Source: Variovorax beijingensis (GTDB lineage Bacteria; Pseudomonadota; Gammaproteobacteria; Burkholderiales; Burkholderiaceae_C). Taken from it: 64,000 bases of DNA. The stretch covers positions 310,001 through 374,000 of the forward strand of contig NZ_RXFQ01000002.1 in assembly GCF_003951285.1 (NCBI RefSeq), read 5' to 3'. Below, one piece after another: positions 44,698 to 53,965 of this stretch; position 1 is the first letter of the stretch; every line of letters begins with the position of its first letter. The translations under genes were made by a program, and so were the position numbers. The notes below the pieces were generated by a model. That model worked only from the letters and a program-made list of their open reading frames with translations. It was not told where the DNA came from and did no database searches.

Positions 44698-45120
44698 CTA
44701 TGGCTCGCCACGGTTGCGCATCCAGTCCGCGGTCTGGAAGAAAGAGTCGCGCAACCGCATGCGCAATCCCTCGGGCACGCCGGTCTCGCCCATGGCCTGG
44801 TCCATGCAGGCCAGCCACTGGTCGCGCTCCTTGATGCCGATGCTGTGGCCGCCGATGCTTTGCGGCAGATGCCGCGCGCGCAGCATCGGGTGGCCGAAGC
44901 GGTCGGTGTAGTGCTGCGGGCCGCCGAGCCAGCCGCACAGGAACCAGAAAAGGCGCTGTCGCGCGTTGTCGAGGCTGGTGCCGTGCACCGCGCGCAGCTG
45001 CGCATAGGCCGGTTCGAGCTCCATCAGGTCGTAGAAACGATCGACCAGCGCTTGCACCCGGGGTTCGCCGCCGATCCATTCGAAGGGGGTATCAGCGGGA
45101 GGCTTTTCGTGAATCTGCAT
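44698..45120 (-). CDS. Group II truncated hemoglobin
   Basis: 140 residues. The 2-on-2 globin core has the B-helix FYDLMELEPAYAQLRAVHG, the E-F loop with GPQHYTDRFGHPMLRARH (proximal His) and a G-helix Trp in ERDQWLACMDQAM. Group II (TrHbO) proteins bind O2 and NO and are linked to respiration or nitrosative and oxidative stress. It lies between fabV and the FAD reductase with short gaps, all on one strand. Confidence 0.92.
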   Translation of the reverse strand: MQIHEKPPADTPFEWIGGEPRVQALVDRFYDLMELEPAYAQLRAVHGTSLDNARQRLFWFLCGWLGGPQHYTDRFGHPMLRARHLPQSIGGHSIGIKERDQWLACMDQAMGETGVPEGLRMRLRDSFFQTADWMRNRGEP

Positions 45121-45146
45121 GGCGGGAGTATCCCTCTGTGCGCCTG

Positions 45147-46343
45147 TCAGGCCTGCACGAGGTTCGGAATTCCCACGTCGGGATTCACGTCGGCCTCGTA
45201 GTCCACGCCTTCGATGCCGAACCCGAAAAGGCGCAGGAACTCCGCCTTGTAGCCGGCGAGATCGGTGAGTTCGTGGACGTTCTGGCTCGTGACCTGCGGC
45301 CAGAGCGCCATCACGCGCGCCTGCACTTGCGGGGACAGTTCCTTGTAGTCCGCGCGCAGGCGGCCTTCCTCGTCGATGTGCGGCGCGCTGCCGCAGAGGC
45401 TGTCGGCAAAAAGCCCATGGACCTGCTCGATGCAGCCCTCGTGCGTGCCCTCGGCCTTCATCACCTTGAACAGCAGCGACAGGTACAGCGGCATCACCGG
45501 AATCGCCGAGCTCGCCTGCGTGACGACCGCTTTCAGCACCGAGACGCGCGCATCGCCGCCCTTGGCGGCCAGCCCGGCGCGGATGCCGAGCACCTTCTGG
45601 TCGAGGTCTTTCTTGGCGGCGCCGATGGAGCCGTTCCAGTAGATGTCGTGCGTGATTCGCTCGCCCAGGTAGGTGAACGCCGTGGTCCTGGCGCCATCGG
45701 CCAGCACGCCGGCGGCCTGCAGCGCGTCGATCCACATCCGCCAGTCTTCGCCGCCCATCACCGCCACGGTGTCGTCGATCTCCTTCTGCGTGGCGGGCTC
45801 GAGCACGGTTTCCTTGACGACTTCGCTGTCGGTGTCGAGGCCGCGCAGGCTCACGGCCTTGCCGACGGGCTTGAGCGTCGAATTGAAGACCTCGCCGGTC
45901 TTCGGATGGGTGCGCCGCGGCGCGGCCAGGCTGTAGACGACGAGGTCGACCTGGCCCAGGTCCTCGCGGATCGCATCGATGGCTTTCTGCTTCACATCGT
46001 CCGAGAAGCCGTCGCCGTTGATGCTCTTGGCGTAGCGGTCCTCTTGCGCGGCTGCGCGGTGGAAGGCGGCCGTGTTGTACCAGCCGGGCGAGCCGGGCTT
46101 GCTCTCGCTGCCGGGCCGCTCGAAGAAGACGCCCAGCGTGTCGGCGCCGCAGCCGAAGGCCGCCGTGATGCGCGCGGCCAGGCCGTAGCCGGTCGATGCG
46201 CCGATGACCAGCACCTTCTTCGGCCCGCCCGCGATCCTTCCCTTCGCCTTGACGTAGTCGATCTGCTGCCTGACGTTGGCCTCGCAGCCCGCAGGATGGG
46301 TCGTGACGCAGATGAAGCCACGCACGCGCGGTTTGATGATCAT
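45147..46343 (-). CDS. fabV: Trans-2-enoyl-ACP reductase FabV
   Basis: 398 residues, opening [20 protein letters not shown] as FabV/TER proteins do. The NADH-binding segment is [20 protein letters not shown]. The catalytic motif is Y-x8-K, seen in [13 protein letters not shown]. FabV does the last reduction of fatty-acid elongation and is intrinsically resistant to triclosan. The globin and reductase genes follow at 26 and 33 bp, so one transcript is likely. It is divergent from the amino-acid ABC operon. Confidence 0.95.
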   Translation of the reverse strand: MIIKPRVRGFICVTTHPAGCEANVRQQIDYVKAKGRIAGGPKKVLVIGASTGYGLAARITAAFGCGADTLGVFFERPGSESKPGSPGWYNTAAFHRAAAQEDRYAKSINGDGFSDDVKQKAIDAIREDLGQVDLVVYSLAAPRRTHPKTGEVFNSTLKPVGKAVSLRGLDTDSEVVKETVLEPATQKEIDDTVAVMGGEDWRMWIDALQAAGVLADGARTTAFTYLGERITHDIYWNGSIGAAKKDLDQKVLGIRAGLAAKGGDARVSVLKAVVTQASSAIPVMPLYLSLLFKVMKAEGTHEGCIEQVHGLFADSLCGSAPHIDEEGRLRADYKELSPQVQARVMALWPQVTSQNVHELTDLAGYKAEFLRLFGFGIEGVDYEADVNPDVGIPNLVQA

Positions 46344-46439
46344 GAAGAGCTCGCTGAAGATGAATGCCGCGGGGGCTGGGACGCGGGTTTTTGCGCCGCG
46401 AATTTAACCCAGGCCGTGCCAGGGCCGATCCCGCAAGGC

Positions 46440-46451
46440 CATATGCATATG
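46440..46451. promoter_or_regulatory. 12-bp palindrome in the fabV/ABC divergent promoter region
   Basis: CATATGCATATG is perfectly self-complementary. It lies about 97 bp before fabV and 79 bp before the binding-protein start, inside an AT-rich stretch for this genome (GATTTAATAATCG follows). It is a candidate regulator site; the protein is unknown. Confidence 0.35.
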
Positions 46452-46529
46452 TCGATTGAGGATTTAATAATCGCGGGTTTTGTTGATAGGGTCCAGCCCT
46501 TCGTCTTTTCATCCGGAGTGAGAACAACC

Positions 46530-47357
46530 ATGCGCCACACCCTGCTCGCCGCGGCCCTCGCCGCCTCCACCCTGCTGACGGGCATCGCCGCCCATGCCGA
46601 TCAGCTCGCCGACATCAAGAAGAAGGGCGAACTCGTGGTCGGCGTGCTCGGCACCGACGAGCCCGCCACCTTCATCGACCCGAAGACGCGGCAGATCGTC
46701 GGCTACGAGGTCGACCTGGTGAACGCCATCGCCAGGAAGATCGGCGTGAAGCCGGTGCTCAAGCAGATTGCCGTGGCCGCGCGCATTCCCGAGCTGCAGC
46801 AGGGCCATGTGGACCTGGTGGCCGCCGGCCTCACGCACAACAAGGAGCGCGAGGCGCAGATCGACTTCTCGCTGACCACCTTCGTCACCGGCCAGAAGGC
46901 CATCGTGAAGAAGGACAGCGGCATCACCGATGTGCCGCAGCTTGCCGGCAAGAAGGTGCTGACCATCCGCGGCGGCACGCAGGAGCCGAACATCCGCAAG
47001 GCCGTGCCCACCGCCGAGGTCGTGACCTTCGACACCAGCCAGCAGGCCTTCCAGGCGCTGCAGCAGGGCAAGGGCGTGGGCTACGTGGACGACGAGGCCG
47101 CGCTGCTGCGCAGCTACGCCAAGCTCGGCCCGCAGAAGGCCAGGTACGTGGTGCTCAAGCAGAACCTGAGCACCGAGGCGCTGGCCATCGGCATCAAGAA
47201 GGGCGAGAGCGCACTCAAGGCCGTGGTGGACGACACGCTGCGCGAACTCGAGAAGTCGGGCGAAGCGCAGAAGATCTTCGTCAAGTGGTACGGGCCGAAC
47301 ACGGCCTCCGGTTTCCAGACGCGCGACTTCAAGCTCGAGAGCGACAAGATCGACTGA
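46530..47357 (+). CDS. Amino-acid ABC transporter substrate-binding protein
   Basis: 275 residues. A Sec signal (about 1-23, ending AAHADQ) precedes the SBP_bac_3 domain, opening DIKKKGELVVGVLGTDEPATF and continuing TRQIVGYEVDLVNAIA and DLVAAGLTHNKEREAQIDFS. This family binds polar amino acids. The arginine and aspartate that bind the carboxylate and amino group cannot be placed precisely without alignment. It is the first gene of a four-gene run ending in an oxygenase. A strong hairpin follows 12 bp past the stop. Confidence 0.93.
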   Translation: MRHTLLAAALAASTLLTGIAAHADQLADIKKKGELVVGVLGTDEPATFIDPKTRQIVGYEVDLVNAIARKIGVKPVLKQIAVAARIPELQQGHVDLVAAGLTHNKEREAQIDFSLTTFVTGQKAIVKKDSGITDVPQLAGKKVLTIRGGTQEPNIRKAVPTAEVVTFDTSQQAFQALQQGKGVGYVDDEAALLRSYAKLGPQKARYVVLKQNLSTEALAIGIKKGESALKAVVDDTLRELEKSGEAQKIFVKWYGPNTASGFQTRDFKLESDKID

Positions 47358-47369
47358 CATGGTATTTCT

Positions 47370-47390
47370 CCTTCCCCTTCCGGGGGAAGG
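47370..47390. repeat. Hairpin between binding-protein and permease genes
   Basis: CCTTCCCC-ttccg-GGGGAAGG, an 8-bp stem with the same TTCCG loop as the urtA-urtB palindrome. No T-run follows. Placement between binding protein and permease suggests differential mRNA stability. Confidence 0.75.
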
Positions 47391-47447
47391 CCGGGATGGG
47401 GGCTCGCGGCCTCTGAACAGTCCACGGCGGTGATACTGTCGCCCCCC

Positions 47448-48143
47448 ATGCTCCTGTTCGACTATTCGCTGCTGCTGACCGGCAAGTACCACGACATGCT
47501 GGTCGCGGGCCTATGGCTGTCGCTGCAGCTGCTCGCGGCCTCGCTCGTGCTGGCGCTGCCGATCGCGCTGGTGGTGGCGCTGTTGCGCCTTTCGCCGCTC
47601 GCGCCGCTGCGCTGGCTCGGCTTTGCGTACGTGGAGACCATCCGCAACATCCCGCTGCTCGCGCACATGCTCTTCTGGTACTTCGGCGCGCCCGAGCTGC
47701 TGCCCGAGGGCATCAAGCAATGGCTCTATGCGGGACACATCGAGGCCTACAGCGCCATCATCGCGCTGTCGCTCTACACGGCCGCCTTCATGGCGGAAGA
47801 CATCCGCAGCGGCATCCGCGCGATTCCCACGGTGCAGTTCGAGGCCGGCCGCGCGCTTGGCTTCAGCTTCCTGGGCTCCATGCGCCGCGTGGTGCTGCCG
47901 CAGGCGCTGCGCGTGACGGTGCCACCGCTCATCTCGCAGACGCTGAGCCTGTGGAAGAACACCTCCATCGCCACCGTGATCGGCGTGGCCGAGCTGATGT
48001 ACCAGGCCGGACAGGTCGAGAGCGCGACCTTCCGCAGCTTCGAGTCGTTCGCGTTCGCGAGTGCGGCGTACCTGACGGTGTCGCTGGCCATCACCGGGCT
48101 GGCGACCTGGTACCACCATCGGTTCCCGGTGCGGACCATCTAG
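47448..48143 (+). CDS. Amino-acid ABC transporter permease (first)
   Basis: 231 residues from the ATG at 47448; an in-frame GTG at 47430 is an alternative. The HisM/GltJ family is shown by VETIRNIPLLAHMLFWYFG and the EAA-loop region FEAGRALGFSFLGSMRRVVLP, which docks the ATPase. About five helices. It forms the channel with the following permease, which begins 13 bp later. Confidence 0.93.
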   Translation: MLLFDYSLLLTGKYHDMLVAGLWLSLQLLAASLVLALPIALVVALLRLSPLAPLRWLGFAYVETIRNIPLLAHMLFWYFGAPELLPEGIKQWLYAGHIEAYSAIIALSLYTAAFMAEDIRSGIRAIPTVQFEAGRALGFSFLGSMRRVVLPQALRVTVPPLISQTLSLWKNTSIATVIGVAELMYQAGQVESATFRSFESFAFASAAYLTVSLAITGLATWYHHRFPVRTI

Positions 48144-48156
48144 AAATGTTGATGAG

Positions 48157-48879
48157 ATGCTAGAGATCATCAATGACTACTGGGTCTACTTCCTGATCGG
48201 GCAGTACCCGAACGGGCCGCTCGGCGGACTGGTGCTCACGCTGCTGCTCGCCTCCTGCGGCCTGGTGCTCGCGCTGCCATTGGGCATCGTGCTCGGCCTG
48301 GCGCGCGTGAGCCCGTGGCGCTGGCTGCGCTGGCCGGTCACGGGCTTCGTCTTCGTGGTGCGCGGCCTTCCCTTGCTGATGGTGATCTTCTGGGCCTACT
48401 TCTTCCTGCCGAGCGTGACGGGCGTGAAGACCGACCAGTTCACCACCATGCTGATCGCGCTCGTGGTGTTCGATGCGGCCTACCTGGCCGAGATCGTGCG
48501 CGCCGGCATCCAGGGCCTGCCGCGCGGCCAGATGGAAACCGCCCGTGCGCTGGGCCTGGACTATGGCCGCGCGATGCGCCTGGTGGTACTGCCGCAGGCC
48601 CTGCGCAGCATGCTGCCCTCGCTGGTGAACCAGTTCGTCTCGACCATCAAGGAGACCTCGCTCGGCTACATCATCGGGCTGGCCGAGGTGTCGTTCATTG
48701 CGACGCAGATCAACACGCAGGTGTTCACCAAGCCCGCGCAGATCTACCTGATCCTGGGCCTGACCTATTTCATCCTGTGCTTCGGCCTCTCGCGCTTCGC
48801 CTACTGGCTCGAACGCCGGCTCGCGCGGCGCGGCATGTCCACCGCCAGCTCCGTCTCGGCTCCCAAGGTATCCGCATGA
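48157..48879 (+). CDS. Amino-acid ABC transporter permease (second)
   Basis: 240 residues. [20 protein letters not shown] and the EAA loop [21 protein letters not shown] place it in the GltK/HisQ family, with [15 protein letters not shown] late in the protein. It overlaps the ATPase start (ATGA). The pairing of two distinct permeases is typical of glutamate/aspartate-type systems. Confidence 0.93.
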   Translation: MLEIINDYWVYFLIGQYPNGPLGGLVLTLLLASCGLVLALPLGIVLGLARVSPWRWLRWPVTGFVFVVRGLPLLMVIFWAYFFLPSVTGVKTDQFTTMLIALVVFDAAYLAEIVRAGIQGLPRGQMETARALGLDYGRAMRLVVLPQALRSMLPSLVNQFVSTIKETSLGYIIGLAEVSFIATQINTQVFTKPAQIYLILGLTYFILCFGLSRFAYWLERRLARRGMSTASSVSAPKVSA

Positions 48880-49619
48880 TCGAACTCCAGAACGTCAACA
48901 AGTGGTACGGCAGCTACCACGCCCTGGTCGACATCGACGAGACCATCCGCAAGGGCGAAGTGGTGGTCGTGTGCGGGCCTTCGGGCTCGGGCAAGTCGAC
49001 GCTGATCCGCACCTTCAACCGGCTGGAGCCGATCCAGTCGGGCCGCATCCTCATCGACGGCAAGGACATCCATGCGCCGGGCACCGACGTGAATGCGTTC
49101 CGCTCGCGCATCGGCTTCGTGTTCCAGCAGTTCAACCTGTTTCCGCATCTCACGGTGCTGCAGAACTGCACGATGGCGCCGATGCAGCTGCGCGGCCTCT
49201 CGCGCAAGGAGGCCGACGAGCGCGCGATGGCCCTGCTGCAGCGCGTGGGCCTGGCCCCCAAGGCCAACGCATGGCCGAGCGAGCTGTCGGGCGGCCAGCA
49301 GCAGCGCGTGGCGATCGCCCGCGCCCTGGCCATGCAGCCGCCGCTGATGCTGTTCGACGAACCCACCAGCGCGCTCGACCCCGAGATGGTGGGCGAGGTG
49401 CTGCTCGTGATGCGCGACCTCACGCGCGACGGCATGACCATGGTCTGCGTCACGCACGAGATGGGCTTTGCGCGCGAGGTGGCCGACCGCGTGCTCTTCA
49501 TGGACGAGGGCAAGGTGCTCGAACGCGCCACGCCCGACGACTTCTTCAACCGGCCGCAGCATCCGCGCGCGCAGCAGTTTCTTTCGGACATCCGCTCGCC
49601 GTTCGCGCGCGGCGCATGA
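48876..49619 (+). CDS. Amino-acid ABC transporter ATPase (GlnQ/GltL type)
   Basis: 247 residues. Walker A is [20 protein letters not shown], the Q-loop [17 protein letters not shown], the signature [16 protein letters not shown] and Walker [20 protein letters not shown], with the switch His in [16 protein letters not shown]. All are standard for PAAT-family importers. The oxygenase gene starts 2 bp after its stop, so all five genes probably form one transcript. Confidence 0.96.
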   Translation: MIELQNVNKWYGSYHALVDIDETIRKGEVVVVCGPSGSGKSTLIRTFNRLEPIQSGRILIDGKDIHAPGTDVNAFRSRIGFVFQQFNLFPHLTVLQNCTMAPMQLRGLSRKEADERAMALLQRVGLAPKANAWPSELSGGQQQRVAIARALAMQPPLMLFDEPTSALDPEMVGEVLLVMRDLTRDGMTMVCVTHEMGFAREVADRVLFMDEGKVLERATPDDFFNRPQHPRAQQFLSDIRSPFARGA

Positions 49620-49620
49620 G

Positions 49621-50640
49621 ATGCTCTCCACGCCCATGACCAACCCAGAGACGCTTCCCGTGATCGACGTCGCCCCGCTCGTGGCCGGCGCGCCCGAGCG
49701 CGCAGGCGTGGCCGCGCAGATCGGCGCCGCCTGCCGCGCGCACGGCTTCTTCTATGCCACGGGCCACGGCGTCGACGCGGCGCTGGTGCGGCGGCTCGAA
49801 GAGCTGAGCCACCGCTTCTTCGAACTGCCTGAAGAAACCAAGATGCAGTGGCGCATGGCTTTGGGCGGTCGCGCCTGGCGCGGCTACTTCCCGCTCGGCG
49901 GCGAGCTGACTTCGGGCCGGCCCGACTGGAAGGAAGGCCTCTACCTCGGCACCGAGCTGCCCGCATCGCACCCGCTGGTGCAGGCGAAGACGCCGGTGCA
50001 CGGGCCCAACCTGTTTCCCGACGTGCCGGGTTTGCGCGAAACCATCCTCGCCTACATGGCGGCCGTCACGCAGCTGGGCCACCGGCTGATGGAGGGCATC
50101 GCGCTGAGCCTCGGCCTGCCGGCGTCGTATTTCGCCGAACGCTACACGGCCGACCCGCTGATCCTGTTCCGCCTCTTCAACTACCCCTCGCAACCCGTAC
50201 CCGAGGGGCTCGACGTGCAATGGGGCGTGGGCGAGCACACCGACTACGGCCTGCTCACCCTCCTGCACCAGGACGACGTGGGCGGCCTTGCGGTGCACAC
50301 GCCCGGCGGCTGGATCGATGCGCCGCCGATCCCGGACTCCTTCGTCTGCAACATCGGCGACATGCTCGACCGCATGACCGGCGGGCTCTACAAGTCGACG
50401 CCGCACCGCGTGAAGCGCAACACTTCGGGACGCGACCGGCTCTCGTTTCCTTTGTTCTTCGATCCGAACTTCGAGGCGCGCGTACAGCGCATCGAAGGCC
50501 TCGGGGGTGCCCAGGCGCGCGACGACAGCGCCGAGCGCTGGGACCGCGCCAACGTGCACGCCTTCAACGGCCGCTACGGCGACTACCTGCTCGCCAAGGT
50601 GTCGAAGGTGTTTCCGCAGCTGCGCGACGAAGTGCTCTGA
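49621..50640 (+). CDS. 2-oxoglutarate/Fe(II) oxygenase, isopenicillin N synthase-like
   Basis: 339 residues from the ATG at 49621; ATG at 49636 is an alternative. The N-terminal DIOX_N domain ([36 protein letters not shown]) is followed by the jelly-roll core with the HxD iron ligands in [12 protein letters not shown], the distal His in STPHRVKRN and the Arg-Ser pair in [11 protein letters not shown]. The family hydroxylates or cyclises small molecules. Its coupling to an amino-acid importer suggests an amino-acid-derived substrate, which is inference. Confidence 0.9.
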   Translation: MLSTPMTNPETLPVIDVAPLVAGAPERAGVAAQIGAACRAHGFFYATGHGVDAALVRRLEELSHRFFELPEETKMQWRMALGGRAWRGYFPLGGELTSGRPDWKEGLYLGTELPASHPLVQAKTPVHGPNLFPDVPGLRETILAYMAAVTQLGHRLMEGIALSLGLPASYFAERYTADPLILFRLFNYPSQPVPEGLDVQWGVGEHTDYGLLTLLHQDDVGGLAVHTPGGWIDAPPIPDSFVCNIGDMLDRMTGGLYKSTPHRVKRNTSGRDRLSFPLFFDPNFEARVQRIEGLGGAQARDDSAERWDRANVHAFNGRYGDYLLAKVSKVFPQLRDEVL

Positions 50641-50647
50641 GCCCCGA

Positions 50648-51337
50648 TTACGCGAGCCGCTCCAGCGGCACGGGAAACCATCGCGGCACATGCGCGATGG
50701 CCTCGTGCAGCGAGTCGAGCACATGGAATGCCCGCTCGATGATCGCAGCGGGCGGGTGCTTGAGGTCCGGCACGACCACGACCCGAAGGCCCGCCGCCAG
50801 CGCGGCCTTGGCGCCGTTCTCGCTGTCCTCGAAGGCCACGCATTCCGCGGGGTCGACGCCCAGGCGCTCGGCCGCGAGCAGGTAGAGCGCCGGATCGGGC
50901 TTGGCGCGCGCCACCTCGTCGCCGCCTGCGAAGGCCTCGAAGTGATGGAGCACGTCGAGGCTGCCCAGGCAGGCCGCGATCTGGCCGCGCCCGGACGACG
51001 AGGCGACCGCGCAGCGTATGCTGCGTCCGCGCAAGGCAGCGAGCAGCTCGGCCGCGCCGGGCTTGATGGGAAAGAGCGGCCGGGCGTCGCCGTCGGCGCG
51101 TTCCAGCTGCAGCGCGGCGGTCACTTGCGCCGCCGCGTGCTGGTAGGCGGCCGCGCCGCCGAGCAGCGCCGCAAGGATCTGCTTCGACTCGGCCATGGCC
51201 AACCCCACGCATTGCAGGTACTGGGCATGCGAAAGCTCGATGTCGAGCGTGCGGGCCGCTTCGATCCAGGCTGCCATGATGGGCCGTTCCGAATCGATGA
51301 GCAGCCCGTCCATGTCGAAGATGGCGGCTGTGAACAT
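50648..51337 (-). CDS. HAD-superfamily phosphatase (phosphoglycolate phosphatase/beta-PGM-like)
   Basis: 229 residues. Motif I is FDMDGLLIDSERPIM, motif II is the Ser of CAVASSSG, motif III Lys lies in ARAKPDPALYLLAAERLG and motif IV is FEDSENGAKAALAAG. A helical cap (about 15-85) places it in subfamily IA. Likely substrates are sugar phosphates, but the cap does not identify one. It converges on the oxygenase gene. Confidence 0.9.
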   Translation of the reverse strand: MFTAAIFDMDGLLIDSERPIMAAWIEAARTLDIELSHAQYLQCVGLAMAESKQILAALLGGAAAYQHAAAQVTAALQLERADGDARPLFPIKPGAAELLAALRGRSIRCAVASSSGRGQIAACLGSLDVLHHFEAFAGGDEVARAKPDPALYLLAAERLGVDPAECVAFEDSENGAKAALAAGLRVVVVPDLKHPPAAIIERAFHVLDSLHEAIAHVPRWFPVPLERLA

Positions 51338-51368
51338 GGGGTGATCCTAAGCCCGCGCGGCAGAAAGC

Positions 51369-51395
51369 AAAAAGGGGCCCGACGGCCCCTTTTTT
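51369..51395 (-). terminator. Rho-independent terminator after the MFS gene
   Basis: GGGGCC-gtcg-GGCCCC followed by TTTTTT on the minus strand, 26 bp past the MHS-family carrier stop. It separates that gene from the HAD gene downstream on the same strand. The A-run on the other side makes it potentially bidirectional. Confidence 0.9.
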
Positions 51396-51420
51396 GGGAG
51401 AGACGGCCGCGATCCGCCGC

Positions 51421-52761
51421 TCAGTCGCGCACCAGCGCCCGGTTGAGCCCCAGCGCCGCCAGCGTGCCGACGGCACCGGACAGCAGGTAGACGCTCACGT
51501 AGGCCAGCCCGAAATTCGCCGACAGCCCCAACGCCACCAGCGGCGCGAAGGCGGCACCGATGAGCCAGGCCAGGTCGGCCGTGAGCGCGGCGCCGGTGTA
51601 GCGGTACTTGGGCTCGAAGTTCGAGGTCACGGCGCCAGCCGCCTGGCCGTACGAGAGGCCCAGCAGCACGAAGCCCAGCAGGATGAAGATGTCCTGTCCG
51701 ATGCGGCCGCCGTCGAGCAGCGTGGGTGCAAAGCCGCTGAACACCGCGATCATCGCGGCCAGCCCGCCCAGCGTGAAACGCCGTCCCACGCGGTCGGCAA
51801 CCAGGCCCGAGGCCACGATGCCGCCGGCACAGAACACCGCGCCGATCATCTGCACCACCAGGAACTCGGTGATCGACTGGTCGGAGTACAGCGTGATCCA
51901 CGACAGCGGGAACACCGTGATCAGGTGGAACAGCGCATAGCTGGCCAGCGCGGCGAACGCCCCGATCAGCAGGTTGGCGCCCTGCGAACGGGTCAGTTCG
52001 ACCACGCTGGTGGGCTGCAGCTCGCGCTCTTCGAGCAGGCGCGAATATTCTTCGGTCGCCACCAGCCGCAGGCGCGCGAACAGCGCCACCACGTTGATCG
52101 CGAAGGCCACGTAGAAGGTGTAGCGCCAGCCCCAGTCGAGGAAGTCCTTGGGCGGCAGGTTGGCATAGAGGTAGGCGAACAGCGCGCTGGCCACGAAAAA
52201 GCCGAGCGGCGCGCCCAGCTGGCCCAGCATGGCGTACCAGCCGCGGCGGTTTTCCGGCGCATTGAGGGCCAGAAGCGACGGCAGGCCGTCCCACGAGCCG
52301 CCGAGCGCCAGGCCCTGGGCGAAGCGGAACACCGACAGCAGCACGATCGACGTGAACCCGAGGCTCGCATAGCCCGGTAAAAAGGCAATGCCGGCGGTAG
52401 AGGTTCCCAGCACGAACAGCGCAATGGTCAGCTTGGCTTCCCGCCCGAACCGTCGCTGGATGGCCATTGAAATGACAGTTCCGAACGGCCGCGCAATGAA
52501 CGCGAACGAAAAAACCACGAAGGCGTAGAGGGTTCCCTCGAGGCGCGCCTCGAACGGAAAGAACACCGCCGGGAACACCAGCACCGAGGCAATGCCGTAG
52601 ACGAAGAAATCGAAATATTCCGACGCCCGGCCGATGATCACGCCCACGGCGATCTCGCCTGGCGCGATGTGTGAATGTTCGTCGCCCTGCCGGGCGTCGT
52701 TTCCGGACGTGTTCGGCACAGGCTGTGCGCCTTGCGGACTGATGCTGGACGTCGTCGTCAT
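51421..52761 (-). CDS. MFS transporter, metabolite:H+ symporter (MHS) type
   Basis: 446 residues from the ATG at 52761; GTG at 52785 is an alternative. A polar 40-residue N-terminus precedes 12 helices. GVIIGRASEYFDFFVYGIAS is the MHS opening segment, and ARPFGTVISMAIQRRFGREAKL is motif A. Relatives carry organic acids or betaines with protons; the substrate is unknown. It is divergent from cyoA. Confidence 0.9.
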   Translation of the reverse strand: MTTTSSISPQGAQPVPNTSGNDARQGDEHSHIAPGEIAVGVIIGRASEYFDFFVYGIASVLVFPAVFFPFEARLEGTLYAFVVFSFAFIARPFGTVISMAIQRRFGREAKLTIALFVLGTSTAGIAFLPGYASLGFTSIVLLSVFRFAQGLALGGSWDGLPSLLALNAPENRRGWYAMLGQLGAPLGFFVASALFAYLYANLPPKDFLDWGWRYTFYVAFAINVVALFARLRLVATEEYSRLLEERELQPTSVVELTRSQGANLLIGAFAALASYALFHLITVFPLSWITLYSDQSITEFLVVQMIGAVFCAGGIVASGLVADRVGRRFTLGGLAAMIAVFSGFAPTLLDGGRIGQDIFILLGFVLLGLSYGQAAGAVTSNFEPKYRYTGAALTADLAWLIGAAFAPLVALGLSANFGLAYVSVYLLSGAVGTLAALGLNRALVRD

Positions 52762-52936
52762 TGCGTTTTTTAATTCGGGTGTCACCGGCAGTGACCAAGG
52801 TAGACCATTGAACAGGGTCCAAGCGTCTCACCGAACGAGGATTCCCGCCATAGGACAAAACGTCCAATAGGCGGCAGAAGCCTTTGGCCGTAGATTGTGG
52901 AGTCTTTGCGCAGCCCACGCACTTCTCTCTTTCGGC

Positions 52937-53965
52937 ATGCCCACCCTCAAATCTCTTCGCCGATGGCCCCTGTTGCTTCCGCTTGCCTTGCTGGCAGGCT
53001 GCAACACGGTGCTCATGAACCCTTCCGGCGACATCGCCAACCAGCAGGGACGCCTCATCGTCGTCTCCACCGTGCTGATGCTGATCATCATCATTCCGGT
53101 GATCGCGCTGACCATCTTCTTTGCCTGGCGCTATCGCCAGTCGAACAAGGAGGCCGACTACAGCCCCGACTGGGACCACTCCACCCAGCTCGAGCTCGCG
53201 ATCTGGGCCGCGCCCCTGCTGATCATCATCGCGCTGGGCGCCATCACCTGGATCAGCACTCACACGCTCGACCCGTACCGGCCGCTCAGCCGGCTCGACG
53301 CCGAGCGCCCGATCCCCGCCGAGGCCAGGCCGCTGGTGGTCGAAGTGGTGGCGCTCGACTGGAAATGGCTCTTCATCTACCCCGAGCAGGGCTTTGCCAC
53401 AGTGAACGAAATGGCCGCGCCGGTCGACCGCCCGATCACTTTCAAGATCACGGCCTCCTCGGTGATGAACTCCTTCTTCATTCCCGCGCTGGCCGGCCAG
53501 ATCTACGCCATGCCGGGCATGGAAACCAAGCTGCACGCGGTCATCAACAAGCCCGGTGAGTTCGAGGGCTTCTCGGCCAACTACAGCGGCGCCGGCTTCT
53601 CGGGCATGCGCTTCAAGTTCCACGGCCTGAGCAACGGCGACTTCGACCAGTGGGTACAGAAGGTCAAGGCCGGCAAGGACGGCGAACTCACGCGCGAGCA
53701 GTACAAGAAGCTCGAAGTGCCGAGCGAGCGCGAGCCGGTGCGGCACTACGCCACGGTGGCGCCCGACCTGTACGACGCCATCCTCAACCTCTGCGTCGAC
53801 CGCAACAAGATGTGCATGAAGGAAATGATGGCCATCGACGCGGACGGCGGGCTGGGCAAGCCCGGCGCGTTCAACATTGCCACCAAGAAGGCCTGGCAGG
53901 CTGACACCCTCACCGATTCGCCCACGCGCAAGTACGTCACGGCGATGTGCACCACCGAAGAATGA
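52937..53965 (+). CDS. cyoA: Cytochrome bo ubiquinol oxidase subunit II
   Basis: 342 residues from the ATG at 52937. A lipobox ([11 protein letters not shown]) gives a lipid-anchored N-terminus. Two helices (about 38-60, 88-110) precede the cupredoxin domain with [18 protein letters not shown] and the [20 protein letters not shown] block. The copper-A ligands of cytochrome-c oxidases are absent (the region reads [17 protein letters not shown]), so it is the quinol-oxidising form. The C-terminal region [16 protein letters not shown] is CyoA-specific. Confidence 0.96.
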   Translation: MPTLKSLRRWPLLLPLALLAGCNTVLMNPSGDIANQQGRLIVVSTVLMLIIIIPVIALTIFFAWRYRQSNKEADYSPDWDHSTQLELAIWAAPLLIIIALGAITWISTHTLDPYRPLSRLDAERPIPAEARPLVVEVVALDWKWLFIYPEQGFATVNEMAAPVDRPITFKITASSVMNSFFIPALAGQIYAMPGMETKLHAVINKPGEFEGFSANYSGAGFSGMRFKFHGLSNGDFDQWVQKVKAGKDGELTREQYKKLEVPSEREPVRHYATVAPDLYDAILNLCVDRNKMCMKEMMAIDADGGLGKPGAFNIATKKAWQADTLTDSPTRKYVTAMCTTEE

